Of a stretch of DNA of 64,000 bases, positions 29,308-43,300 are shown piece after piece. Made by a program: the position numbers and the translations under genes. Source of the stretch: Daucus carota subsp. sativus (lineage: Eukaryota; Streptophyta; Magnoliopsida; Apiales; Apiaceae); contig NC_030383.2 of NCBI RefSeq assembly GCF_001625215.2, positions 9,560,779 to 9,624,778 of the forward strand, written 5' to 3'. Numbering within the stretch: position 1 is the first letter of the stretch; every line of letters begins with the position of its first letter. The notes below the pieces were generated by a model. The model was not told the origin of the DNA, ran no database searches, and worked only from the letters and a program-made list of their open reading frames with translations.

Positions 29308-32019
29308 TATATATATAAAGGAGGATGCGGGCGTCTCTAGGATTGTTCGATTCAGTCCTCTAAATTTTCTTGAATTTCAGATAGAAAATATAGTTATAAT
29401 TCAAAAAATCAGGTTCAAGAATTCTAAAGGTAATACAATTCTTTTCTTATTGAATTCTAAAGATGATACAATTCTTTTCTTTTTTATTTAGTATTTGTTA
29501 TTGAATTCTAAAAATGATACAATTCTTTTCTTATTTAGTAATCCTAAAAGAAATAGGATTATATTTAAAAAATCAGGTTCAAGGATTCCAAGCGTCCATA
29601 CTATTTTTTTTCTTTTTGGATTCCAAAAGTATAATACAATTCTTTTATTATTTAGGAATACTAAAAGGAGTAGGATTATATATATTCAAACTAACAATAA
29701 TAGATAAATTATAATTTATATTTAAGATTTTTGGATTCTAAACGTAATACAATTCTTCTATTATTTAGGAATACTAAAAGGAGTAGGATTATATTTATTC
29801 AAACTAACAATAATAGGTAAAATATAATTTATATTTAAGATTTTTAAGGTAATATGTACAATTCTTATTTTCTATAAGATATATCGAAGATATATTCGAA
29901 ATTTATATTATAAAATTTTATTTTTGATAAGATATATAGAAGAATAATCTAATACTCAACTATGTTTAAGAGTCTAAATAGTAGACACAAATAATAAATT
30001 AGAGAACATGATATGTTCGAATCATAAAATTTATTAACTCAACGTGTCTAGAATTATTGAATTTAGTCTTTTCATTTTCTTAATTAAATTTCAAATTGAA
30101 AATAAAATTATAACTTAAAAATCAGGTTGAAAAATACAATTATTATTTTCAAAAGTTATAAAACTTATAGTCTTATTTTATTAAAAAATTTCAAATCATA
30201 TATCTAACAAATAATTTTCTTAAATTTTGAATGAAAAATAAAATTAAAAATAAGGTTCAAGGGTCGCAAAGGAAATACAATTCTTTTTCTTATTCAAGAT
30301 TCGTAAAAAGAGTATGATTTTATTTATTTAATATAACAATCATTGAAAAAATACAATAAAAACATAATTCTTATTTTCGAAAGTTATAAAATTATAGTCT
30401 TATTTTATTATTTCTATTCAAATTATATATATAAATAATTTTCTTAAATTTAGAGTAGAAAATAGAATTAAGAATATAGAAAATATGATTATAATCTAAA
30501 AATCAGGTTCAAGTATTGTATAGATAAAAGGATTGCAATGATAGTACAATTCCTTATTTATTTAAAAATCATAAAATAGTAGGATCCTATTTATTCAAAA
30601 TAACAATTATTTAACAAATATAATTAAAAAAATTCTTATTTTTAAAAATTATAAATTTTATAATCTTATTTTATTAGTTTTTCTCAAATCATATATCTAA
30701 AAAATAAAAATCAGCATCTTCCCGAATATCAAATTGTCTCTTCGTAGCGGCTTACGTCGTTCCAAAAAGATCAATAAGATAGCAACTCTATCATGAAAAC
30801 ATCTTTGAAATCGTCGCAACCTCATTCAAATAGTATGCATACATAACTTACAACCAATCTCAATAAAAGTTGGATTCAGTCGTATAATTTTCTTGAATTT
30901 TGAATAGAAAGTAAAATTATAATTCAAAAAATCAAGTTCAATTATATTAAAGATAATACAATTCTTTTTTTATTGGATTCTAAAAATAAGAAAATTCTTT
31001 TCTTATACTTTTATTAAATTTGAGATAGAAAATATAATTATAATTTAAAAAATCAAGTTCAAGGATTCCAAAAGTTAATACAATTACAGTTCTTTTCTTA
31101 TTTAGGAATCCTAAAAGGAAAAAAAATTATATTTATTTAAACTAACAATCATAGATAAAATAAAATTTATATTTAAGATTTGTAAGGAAATACGTATAAT
31201 TTTTATTTTCGATTTAGTTTTATAATTGTTTTAAATTTCAAATAGAAAATAAAGGATTGTAAAGATGATAATCATTAAAAAACTAATAGCAAAAAAAATA
31301 GAACTATAAAGAATATTAATTTTTAACTAATAAATAGGAAACATAAAATAAAAATAATTAACAAATAAAATAAGATATATAAAATAGGAATCATATATTG
31401 ATTTTATGATAATGCAAATGATTCTTGATTAGTATTGTGTTTGACGGGCACGGGAGGCGGCCCAAACTAATTTTTATCTAAATAATAATAAATTTTCTAT
31501 TAATATTATGTTTGACGGGAAAGTGGGTAGAATAAAGTGGCTAAAATAAAATTTTATCTATGTTATAATATATTTTTTCGTCATAAAGGGACCATGGTCC
31601 AAAATAATTTTTATCCAGTTATAATCTCTAATTTTATCATAATTAGAATAATTTTTATTAGTATTGTGTTTGACAGTAAGGAAACGAATATCTAAATTAT
31701 AATACTTTGTTATTAGTATTGTGTTTGACAAGAGAGCATCTCGCATTAATTTTGATATAAATTATAATATTTAATTTTATCATAAAAATAATGATTATGG
31801 ATAATATTGTCTTTGACGGGATGGGGTTCGAAATAATTTTTTTATTAGTATTGTGTTTGACATGATGACCACTTAAACAATTTTCTATACCAATTATAAT
31901 ATTTTTTATTAGTGATATGTTTAACGAGAAGATGATTCAAAATAATTTTTAATGCTATTATAATATTGATTCATATCAAAATTTATCACGCCGCCGCGAA
32001 GCGCGGCTTTTTTCACTAG
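29308..32019 (+). mobile_element. second Helitron-type element, abutting the first
   Basis: The 3' end has hairpin GCCGCGAAGCGCGGC at about 31993-32007, then TTTTTTCA and CTAG (32016-32019) followed by T. The 5' boundary is inferred from the abutting CTAG at 29307. The interior is extremely AT-rich with many diverged internal repeats, for example tacaattcttttctt and ttagtattgtgtttgacggg. There is no coding capacity. It may be two or more elements collapsed together. Confidence 0.55.
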
Positions 32020-32489
32020 TTTATAAGTTATTTTTGAAAAAAAAAATTATCTCAAAATACTTGTCCCTCTCTTCTTTCAATACAAATTTATCTCTATATT
32101 AATTATGATTTTTTTGAAACCCAACATTATTCTATTTTTTAATGCACTAAATCCCTATACTTATTGTGATTTTTTTCAACTTCAACTCTTTTCACCCTTA
32201 TCAATGTACAAATTAATGATACATGATATATTATATCTAACTAACTATTTTATTAATATGCGTGTTTATTCCAAAAGAGACATAAGAGACCGAAGGATTA
32301 ATATGTTAACACATTTTCTTATTTTGAGAAATATGTAAATGAAGACGAGAAATGAGCAATAGAAATTATAGTCCCCCGCAAGGGCCGCAACCAGTTTAAA
32401 CCGGTACTATAAGCATTAAGCAAGAAGCGGGGCTAAACTGAAGCAGAGTTGCCAGCCATATCCACAGAAAGACCAGAGGGCGTTCAAAA

Positions 32490-35400
32490 ATGGCTGTCGC
32501 GGGCCGTTTTCTGCTCAGGTCTTTCTCTCATTCCTCCTCCACCGCCACCTCCACTCTCCAAGAAATCGCTTCTAACAACCACAAGGGTCTCTCTCTCTCC
32601 CTCCCTCCCTCTTCCTCCCTCCCTCTCTGTCTCTGTCTCTCTCCCTCCCTCCCTCCCTCTCTCCCTCACTTTTGATATGTTTTTAAATTGTGAGCAGAAG
32701 CATGCTTCTTTTCCCTGTTATTCTACCGAATATTTATTTGATAAACTCCTGAATTTAAGTGCTTGTGAGGAAATTGTCCTTAAATTTTGCTGAGAAAGCC
32801 AATCCAAAGTTGAGCTACAAAATGAAGCTAATTCAATAATCTGACCTGCACATATTAGGTACTGCCAAGGTTGTCCTTAAGAAAGGGAAAACCCAAATAT
32901 TTAGGGAAGGAAGTCCAATGGTTTATAGTGGGGCAGTAGATAGGATAATCGGCAGACCACCACCCAAGACTGGTGACATAGTTCTCGTGGCTGATGGGAC
33001 TGAAAAACCTATTGGTTGGGGGCTGTATAATTCAGTTTCTATGTTCTGTGTTCGAATCATGCAGCTAGAAGAAGAAGCAATAGGGTATGTACATGAATTT
33101 TTGGGATATTCTTGGTTTTGGTATTTATCATTTAACTAAATAAGCTCAATAAATTGTTGTTATAATTGGTGCAGAGATCCACTTTGTGCCTTGAACATGG
33201 AGAAACTGGTTGAAAGACGAATTGATGCAGCTGTTAAATTACGCAAGAATTTAGGGCTCCCTTCTAAGAATACAAACACATATCGTCTTGTCAACAGTGA
33301 AGGAGATAGGTATTTACTATCAATCACTTGAATCACAATTGTGAAATGACCATATGACTAATTGTTCTAAATATTTACAAGTTTCTGGCCATTGGCTAAT
33401 TATATGTATAAATTCAGGTTGATAAAAAAAATGATATACATCTATGTTGCATGTCTTGGGGATTGTTTCTTAAGAATTGTCAGAAATATATTATTCATAG
33501 ATTCACAATATATCATTCATCTTATCCTTTATTAAGATTCATTATCTCCTCCTCGGTTCCTCTAGCTAGTTACTTTCTTGTGGTGATCTTTCCTGTACTC
33601 AGATTGTCAGGTCTTATCATTGATATATTTGGAGATGTAGCTGTTATAGCATCATCAGCAGCTTGGGTCGAGAAATATAAGCCACAGATAGAAGGTTGCA
33701 TTGGTAGATTAGATGCCATCACTAATATATGCTGGAGACGTTCTACTGAGATATTAAAGGAAGAAGGAATTGATTTATCTAATCTTGTGGAAGTACAACC
33801 ATCGGCTTCTACGGAAAGTGTAAAGGTATAATGTATAAGATATTTATAAATTCTGAATCATATTTTTGATAGGTTATCATGATGCATCAGGGTAGGACCA
33901 AACTGAAATTTTGTATGACGATGACAGTTTACCGGTAAATTAACCGATTAATTGAATCTAATTGACCTACAGAAGATAATATAAACCCTTCATGCCAAAT
34001 TAGACAATCCAAGGGAGATAGCATAAATTTTTTAGAGGATTAAAGATTTGGGAAATGAAATTGCCTAACCATTACAAAGTTGGTGCTTGCCCTTTGATTT
34101 AATGGACCCAAAATACTTGGTTCCCTTCTCTGAATGCTTATTTTATTACCTTCTCTTCTGCTAAAGCTTTTGTGATTGCCAGAATAAAGATGAAGACAAG
34201 AGATTCTCATAGTTTTTTAATATTTGTAGATAGGATTACCTGTTTTGAATATATAGAATTCATAATATGCTGAAGGAAAAACTACATTTAGCAATAATGC
34301 AGATCTTTGTGTCAGGTTGTAGAGAATGGAATTTCTTATGTTATTTCACTCGAAGGCCAGAAAACAGGATTTTATGCTGATCAGCGTGAAAACCGCCAGT
34401 TTATACGTAACATTTCAGAAGGCCAAAGAGTTCTTGATATGTGCTGCTATACAGGTGGTTTTGCTCTAAATGCAGCCAGTGGAAATGCTACAAGTGTTAC
34501 TGGTATCATCGTCGTCATATCTTTAAATATCTTTTTCATTGCTTGTTGATTTTTTTAACATGAATCGAAACATAATAAGGGAAGAAGTATATATACAGCA
34601 AATTTACTGACATGTAAGAATCTTTCTGATATAGTAGCGCAACTTACCAATAATTTAATAGAAAGTACCAACACACACACACACACACACACACATATGC
34701 CCATGCTTCATCCCTTTTGTGCCTACACTTGCGGACATATGTGCTTACACTGACACACGTGCAGACATATTGAGAAATAATTTGCTATCTTAAGGCCTTC
34801 CAAGTGATTCAGCTCATGAATATAATATTTTTGATATCGTGGACATCAAACTTCTCGTTCTTCAAATTAGGAGGGGATGAGGTGATTAAATATCAGAAAC
34901 TATATGCTAGAAGGATGTGGAGCTAGATTATTCTCACACTATGCACATGAGTAGCAGCACACTTCTGAAATACAGGGTCATCACATAAATGTTTTGACAG
35001 GTGTTGATTCTTCATCACCTGCTTTGGAGCTAGCCAACCAAAATATTGCTCTCAATCATCTGGATACCAGACGAATATCATTTTTGAAACAAGATGCAAC
35101 TCTTTTTATGAAGGATGCTCTTTCCAGGAATGAATTATGGGACATTGTTATCATGGATCCCCCCAAACTGGCCCCTCGAAAGAAGGTAGCATATTCATCG
35201 GAGTTGTTTAGCTTAGATGTACTATAAATACTTTGGTAAAAAGCATATACAATGTTCCTGCTATACGTTACATTCTCATTAAAATTAAGCTATCTTGCTG
35301 TTTTGTAATCAACGACATGGATCAAGTCATTAAACGTCCTCCTATGTCCTACTATGTTCTCTAATAGCTAATGGTTATAGCGACGAGCATATATAATTGA

Positions 35401-36368
35401 TGCATATACATTTAGTCATCCATATGCAATGCTGCCAAGTTGAGCTGATGGCAATACCTTGTTATTTTAGTTGGGGGACATTGTAATGCCAAGGCTGCCA
35501 TTTGTGGTGTATTTTTGTGTGGTCATAACGAAATATTATGTAAAAGGCAAGCTAGTGGCAAGTTGGATAAATCTGTGTTTTAAATAAAAAGAATAAATTG
35601 GAATTTATTTGTCTATTTTAAGGTTACTTATCATTTAACCAATTACTGCAGGTCCTACAGAGTGCAGCCGGTATGTATAGAAACTTGAACTTGTTGGCCA
35701 TGAAATTAACAAAGAGGGGAGGACTTCTTATGACTTGCTCATGTTCTGGAGCTATGACCCAAAGCGGGAAGTTCCTCAGTGTTCTTCAGGCAAGTAGTTA
35801 TTAGTCCTCCCTTTACAGTAATTGCAATGATAGATGTTTTATATATTTGTTCTTTAGAGTAACAACCTTGTAGCCCGCAATCTCAGGTTGGTAGGAAATT
35901 TTCATATTTTCAAGCTTCTGTTGCTCTGACCAGAAAAATTAGCGGTCATTTCATGTATGAATTATGATGCTTGCTCACCATTTTAAAATTTGAAAGTCGT
36001 TAGATAATCATCTCCCTCTATATTAAAGACAAATGACAATAACATTGGAAAATTGTATGTAAAAAAACACAGTTATCATGCCAATATGTAAAATTGTATT
36101 TGTGATGTAACTACATAAAAGAATGGCCTCTATTCATCATAAATACATACACACATGTTTCTTTTGCATATAAATGTATACAACTGCACAGCAGGTCTGC
36201 CATAAACAGTATAGCTAATCAGATAATCTGTTTGATCAGGGAGCTGCATCAATGTCCGGCAGAAAAATCACAGTTATACGACAAGCTGGAGCAGCATGTG
36301 ATCATCCCATTGACCCCGCTTATCCAGAAGGAGCTTACCTTACCAATATCTTGCTTAGAGTACTCTAA
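32490..36368 (+). CDS. RlmI-like SAM-dependent rRNA (cytosine-5) methyltransferase
   Basis: Eight exons join to 439 residues: 32490-32586, 32859-33084, 33175-33309, 33603-33825, 34316-34502, 35001-35185, 35652-35789, 36240-36368. The N terminus (MAVAGRFLLRSFSHSSS) is Arg/Ser-rich, like an organelle-targeting peptide. Residues about 40-110 form a PUA-like RNA-binding domain (KKGKTQIFREGSPMVYSGAV). Next is a Rossmann methyltransferase with SAM motif I LDMCCYTGGF at 267-276, an acidic GVDSS loop at 290, DPPK at 342-345 and TCSCSG at 379-384. This matches the RlmI family, which methylates 23S rRNA in bacteria; an organellar rRNA substrate is inferred. The donor of intron 7 is GC (CAG|gcaagt), a GC-AG intron. 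The intron 1 donor opens into a CT microsatellite and is weak. Confidence 0.9.
32587..32666 (+). repeat. CT/CCCT microsatellite at the intron 1 donor
   Basis: The donor GTCTCTCTCTC is itself part of the pyrimidine repeat. An (AC)n run at 34671-34694 lies in intron 5 of the same gene. Confidence 0.85.
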
Positions 36369-36506
36369 GCATAATTGCCTCTTACTGTTCCCCCCTAACC
36401 AGTACTGATCAGAAATTCCATCTTTAGCTAATAGAGATGATAGAGAAGTATCTACAATGTTTGTTTAGCTGTGGCATATTTTTTAGCCATTTTCCAATCT
36501 AGCTTG

Positions 36507-36949
36507 TAGGGGTGCAAACAAACCAAACTGTTCGTGAGCTACTCCAGCTCGGCTCGTAAAATATTCGAATTTGATTCGGTAATAATCGAGCCGAACTCGA
36601 GCTTGAGCCATTTGGATGTTTTGCCGAGCCGAGCTCGAGCTTCAAATTACTCGGCTCGTAAGGTTCGCAAGCCTTATCGAGCCTCTACTATTTTTTAATT
36701 TTTTTCTTATAAATATATTTAATCGAATCGAACTCGAGCCAAACCGATCATATTTCGAGTTTTTGTCAATATTTAATGACTCGATTCAAGCTTTCGAGCC
36801 GAACTCGAGCCTATCGAACTGTTTACGAGCCGAGCTTCGAACTTGAAATTAAAGGCTCGGTCAAACTCGAACTCGAGCCCCGAACTTTTCGGTCGAGCTC
36901 GAGCCGAGCCTGGCACTGTTCAGCTCGGCTCGGCTCGATTACACCCCTA
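36507..36949. mobile_element. hAT-type non-autonomous element (443 bp), 8-bp target duplication
   Basis: CTAGCTTG is duplicated exactly (36499-36506 and 36950-36957). The ends TAGGGGTGCAA and (complement) TAGGGGTGTAA are inverted repeats. An 8-bp target duplication with TAGGGGTG termini indicates the hAT superfamily. The interior is full of gagctcg/cgagctc words in both orientations. It lies between the convergent methyltransferase and ALIS genes. Confidence 0.92.
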
Positions 36950-37373
36950 CTAGCTTGCCAGAATCTCAGAGTAATGTGTGTTTCCCTGTATTATTGGAAT
37001 TTAATAGGGGCTTTGCAGTCCTTTTTGCGCAAAGTTTCCACATTACTTGAAGACTTGAAATTCAGAAATTTACATAGAATTTACACAACCAAAAGAAATG
37101 CAACAGTGATTTTTGTGAAGTATCAGATGACAAAAAAATTGATGAAACTAATATGAACATTTACATGTGCATGTGCAAAGAAAACCACAATGCTATTTCA
37201 AACTCATAAATTAATCAATAAAACATTTTAAGTCACCCAAATCAAGCACAACTCATGTACATTGGAAGTAGGATACAAGTGAGTTTACCCTCCCATATGT
37301 TTTAAACAACCATGTGAATCACCATTATGCAAAGGAAACCAAAAAGCTGAAGCATGACATGAAGGAGTAAAGG

Positions 37374-40300
37374 CTAATTGTTTGCTCCACCACCTGGATT
37401 CCGGTTCCAAGACAAATATGTTGGATCTCCAAGTCGCCTAAGATCACAGAAAGATGACAATATTAGTATGGTTGAAGTGATGGAATTTACAAACTACAGT
37501 ACTGCACAATTGACAGAAAGCATGACCCACAAGACCAAACACAAATATGTGGATCGGCAAAGCTTTAGCATCTAAGCTTGTCACCCCTTGTTAAAATAGT
37601 GAAAACAGACCTTAAAAAAGGGCAAAGGCTGAAGGTGTGACTTTATCTTAAAAAACAATTCTTTATAAAATGTTCCGGCATGTGATGGTGGTCAGACACT
37701 AGGTTACAAAAGTACTTACAAATTCTTCAATGTTAATTTTCTACCCTTGTTAAGATGGTAGAAACCAGACCTCGGGAAATGGCACAGGTTCAAGTTAAGA
37801 ATCAAACTGTGCAGCTAAAAACCATGGGTTTAAAAACGAACACTGCGAACATTTCTTGGAGTCGCTGGGTAAACTGAATAGGTAAGGGACTCTCTAGGAG
37901 CAGCTACTATGCGTCTATACATGGTATACCACTTGATCCATTGTGGTGAGCGTTAAACAAATTCAGGATATTTACACAAGCAGTAGAGATGCAGTTCAGA
38001 ATGTAAATCACCTTGGCTTGACATAATAAATAATGGTGAAAGACATTGCTAGTAAGAAGCATAATCCGCCAACTGTTAGATATGCAATGCCAATGAAGTC
38101 ATTCTTTCCACCAATCCATTTGGTGGTCGACAGTACAAGCTTCTTCTTGCCATTAAAACTATAGGTGTTGTAATTATTCTCCAACGTCACTTGAATGACA
38201 TCACCTTTCTTAAGTTCCACCTCAATCTTTCCATACAACTTCCTAAAAGTTGGAAGAGCAGCAGTTCGCATCCAGACAATCAGGTCCTCTTGCTGGCTCA
38301 GCTATACCTCAGAAAGGAACACAAATATTTATAAACTATATAATACAAGTGAGTCTTCACAAAATTGACTACATTACCCAACACAAACCGTTACTTTCCT
38401 ATGTATACACGGAAGCACATGCCATGGAACTACAAGTAAACACAGAATTATCAAAGAAAATATTTACAATTTACATATACTCTTTAGTGCAACTTTAATA
38501 TTTGGAAAACAGTATAATATCTGAAGTTGGAATATTTCTAAATTGATACATTTTTTTAAAAAAAAGACTACATAAATACTAATAAATATATCATAAATGT
38601 GTGTATATTTAATTATAATGTGTACTCCCAAGTAGAAATCCAAACATATATAATGCGTGTATGTGAGTTTTTTTTTTGTGTGTGTGCTCTCCAAGTAGAA
38701 ATACAAACATGAAACTGAATCTATTGGTGTACTTTCATGTTTCTTGTAAAATTGCCCAAACCCAAACATCAAATTTTTAAGTCCTTTTCTCGTGTCATGT
38801 AAATACTTTCCAGGTCTAAATCAGAGACATGTCACTTATAAGAAGCTTAAAATGATATGCAAGTTCTCCAGAAGTCAAAATAAGTTACAAGAGGTAGGTT
38901 GGATGACATTTGAAGATGGACACTGTTTACGGTGTACACCAAGCCACTGTCATCTTCATTCAACCAAATCAATATAGTGTTTTGTCAATTTTTTTCCGCA
39001 ACAAGTGACAGATGTTTTTATATATTTCGATATAATAATTAGTATAATAAGTTTATAATAACCCTCTAAGCTAGTGGTCAAATCTTGTCAACAAAAACGT
39101 GGGTGTGAGGGCGTTTAATTATAAAGAAAAATTATTGCTACAAAGACATGATGATATCATGCAATTAAGTACTGAACAATATAAGCTGGAGCCAACTTGA
39201 AATACCCCCCCCCCCCCCCCCCCCCCCCCACTTGACACATAAAAATCTTTTTTGTTTTTGTAAGCATTACTGTGGTAAGAATCTTACAGGGATTGATGCA
39301 TTAAGAGTTGCGCCACCTTTGACAGTCCTGTTCTGGAAATTCTTAGGGAAGACATCTTTCCCAAACTTGTGTTCCCTATCACTTTTCCATGAAATATCCT
39401 TCTTGTTAACTTGCAACTTCTGGCTGGAGCGAGAGAAGCTATAGGTATCATTGAACAAACTCCAGGCGATAAGGCCACAAGGCAGAATTGCTTTCCCATT
39501 AATGGTAGCTTCAGGTTTACAATCATTTGTCTCATTCTCTTTGCTTTTGCTTTTTAGCTGCGGATCACTTCGGCTCTTCACATATCTATGAAAAAAATCA
39601 ACACACTGTGCATATCAAAATTACAAACACTGTAAATAAATTAAGGCAACAAATGGTGCCACAAAGTTTAACAGGGGTTGAGGGTTCAAGGCTTGTCAAA
39701 GGCAATGTGGGGCAGAGGGGGTGCAGGCAGCCAGATTATCTTATTAAAATTACTTCCCTTACATTGCAACAATCATTGTTCTCATATAGGTTCCACATAC
39801 TATAACTATTTCTGGAACATTCTACCTCCTGTTCCAGGTATTTATAATTTTCTCCATTAGTTTAAAACGAGGAGGAGCCCCTACCAAGTGTCAGTCTGGG
39901 GCCACTTTGCTATAAACTCAGCTAAGACCTTTAAAGGACACCCTCCAGCCCAATAAGCCCAACACCAATGGCTATTTTCGAGACACAAACAGAAGATATT
40001 TTAAGAGGGCAAAAGAGTCTATTCAGAAGAAAGGAAGTAGTCACAAAATATTGGGGATAGAGAGGAGAATAGATGTTATCTGGAAAATTGTAATGAGTGG
40101 TAGTAATTTGTAAGATACTACATCTTGAAGAGTGGATAATACTAGTTTCTCTTTTCTATTAATTTATCAGTGTTATTAAAATTTATTTTATCTTGCAGCT
40201 AATCAATCATTTAAATTATTGATTGCGGTGATTGGGTTCATAGCACACCTGTAAGTGACTTATAAGCTATAAGACATATCATTTCTTGTGTGAACCCCCC

Positions 40301-43300
40301 TTCAAGTGGAGCTAAATGTCCCTCAAGTCATTCATGGACTAATTTTTATAATTTCAAACCAACAGAGAGGGATCTAAAGATGCAAGTAAGATGAAGAGAA
40401 TAAAGCAAGCCCAAGTTGTAGACGCACAATAGCATGCTTCCATGATTCTATGATCTATCATGTTTATAATATCTTACCACAGGTGAAGATACTGCTCATC
40501 TCTGTTATTATATGTTCAAGAGCCTCGATTCATGTTCTCCATGCAATTCAGGGTGATATTAAGTTATTAAGGGCTACGAGGACCTAAATGAAGATGTATA
40601 TCCCAAAAGTATGGCCAAGTAGGGCAACTCCAGGCTCCAGCCATATCACTAATAATATTAAGTAATCTTCCATCACATGACAATAAAACCACGTGAGTTT
40701 CAGATAATGGATGGTAGATGTACAAACTTTGTACTTGCATAAGGAACAGTAGCAAGAGTGAGAACCTCTATTTATTAATATAATTTTTATAGGAATGTAA
40801 TATAAGTGACATATACGTTGACATGATAATTTCAACTTGAAGAGCTGAAACAAAAACACATATATCATGTTACACCTGCAAGTTAGTCTACAATAGACAT
40901 ATGACCACATGCTTGACATTTTTATGCATCACAGCCCTACAATATAACTAACATCGTGATTGTTTATGCCTACAACTTTCTGAGGATTAGTTAAAATAAT
41001 TAGCTGATGGTCGATGGTAAAGATATCTTGTTAGTTAGTATGGAACCAACTATCATGGCCGTTTGAAGTACTTTCTATATGTGGCAAGAGACTGAAACGA
41101 GTGTGGAGATCAGAAATCACTCGCACATATATTTGCCTAAAGGACTTCATAGAATGATATACCATTCTTACCATTATTATACCTAGTATGAGATTTTATG
41201 ATCATGTATGATTAGATACAAAAGTATTACTCATATTACATATATACGGTTGTTAGGGTCACACTAAACTATCATCTAACTAGTCCATGGTTTCTATTTA
41301 TCTTTTCTATATATCAGAGAGCTCAAAAAGATGGAAATATGCATTATACCAAGCATACATATATAACACAGAAAAACTGTTCGATAAATTAAATTAAAAG
41401 GCAATCAATTAGTAAATAATGTTGGTTGATATCTGATACTATCTCCTCCATACGCAAAATAGGCGTTCACCTTTATAATACAAAAATACATGGGAAACAA
41501 ATTGAACTTTATCTAATTGGCTAATCATATCAAATAACTAACTAGTGAAAGAATTAAAACGGACCCATACTTATAAAGATAATAACAAACTGGCAATACC
41601 TGCGATGATTCTGGTAGAAGTTATCCAGCTGATAATAAACATAAATAGGGGGCTTCATGTCCTTATTCACCTAAGTAATTTATAGGAGAATGAGAAGAAA
41701 AATTACTTGATCTAGCCTTGAAAGTTAGCATTTTCTCCAAGAGTAAATCTTCAAAGATACAGTATATACCGGATAAACCTACACAACTTAATTTTGGAAT
41801 CGAATGCTCTATTTTTACTGCTGTTACATACACAATAACAATAACAATAGATTTTTTACAAAGGAAACTTACGGTTAGGTTTCTCCTGCAGGTCTTATTT
41901 GAATCACTTTGGATATACTTTACTTTATCTTTTCTAAAGCCACCCGGTATGCAAGCAGTTTCATATCGATCAACAATTTCAACAACCTAATAAAACAATC
42001 AAAGATTGATAGTCACTTATGGGTAATGTCTAACAAGAAAAAGAAGGCGCAAAAACACAATCAAATTTTAACATACACTGCGAGAAGCAAACAGCGACGC
42101 AAGCCCAATAGGAATGAAGACAATGCAAACAAGCAAGAAGGATGAAATGACCTGTAAACAAAACAAAAATATCACATAAAGATGTTTCAATAATAATTTC
42201 ATAAACCAAGCTATCGAGCATGAAAAAGTAAAAGTAATTACCCATCCTGGTGTTAGTATTGGCTTACAAGCTGGCAGCTCCTGCTGAGTAAACTTGGAAT
42301 CTAAAACAGAAAATCAGAATGCAACTGGTTATCGAATCATGAAAAACAATGTGGTTCTTACATCAAGAAAATCAAGCAGGCCATCTCATTTTCAAGAGTC
42401 TCAGTTAAAAGACATTCAAGTGCTCAACCAAATGTCTTATAAGTTGTCCATGCCTCCCAACTTGTATACATACACAAATTAGCAACAATGAGTCATTTAG
42501 GGGGGTGTATTTAATCCAGACTTGTTGGATTAATAATAGTATATGGATTTTAATGGATTGTAATCGAGTTTAATTTTATGCGGAGTCTGGTAGATTTGAG
42601 AAATAATATCATAGAATTGATCAGAGTCCTTAGGATTTAATCACAATTCTTCAAAATCTCGTGGATTACAATGGGAATTCTTGAAACATATAATACACTG
42701 AGTAATACCACATAATCCATCATTTAATCAAGTCCAAAAAAACCCATCAGCTTTTAACCACCATCGATGTTAATAGATTCTAAATAATTCCAATTGAATA
42801 CCACTTGTTTTTTAAGCATAATTTGAAATCCTAATTAAACACTATCATATTTTTTTTAAGGTATTTTTTAAAACCTTAATCGAATACCCCCAATATTCTA
42901 GTACATTTTTTTAAATCCGAATTGAATACACCTAGATTTCATGAATGAAAAAAAATCCTTAAGAATCCCAATTGAATACACTACCTTTAATATACATTTT
43001 CAAATATATAGATGTAGGATCCTAATTTGTTTACTCTTTAAGTAAACAAATAATATATGTAATCAATAAATTTATGTAAGTGACAAAGCACAGCAGGATT
43101 GAAATAATATAATGTAATAAATTAACATTTGATTACTCTTTAAATTTCTTGACACAAAATCTGACACAAGTTCATACACACATCACGCTGAAGAACTTAA
43201 GTGAGTGATACACATCACTATATATAATCAATAAAGATACAGATTAATCAGCGCATGGAAGCAATTGCGGGAGAGAGAGAGAAAGAGGGAGAGGGAGAGG

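Noticed and set aside
28370..32019. LTR retrotransposon
   Set aside because: I looked for paired long terminal repeats, a primer-binding site and gag-pol coding and found none. Helitron-type ends explain the borders better.
32449..32793. Alternative frame starting at 32449 across the methyltransferase start
   Set aside because: It runs into the CT microsatellite. The 32490 frame splices in phase to the PUA domain.
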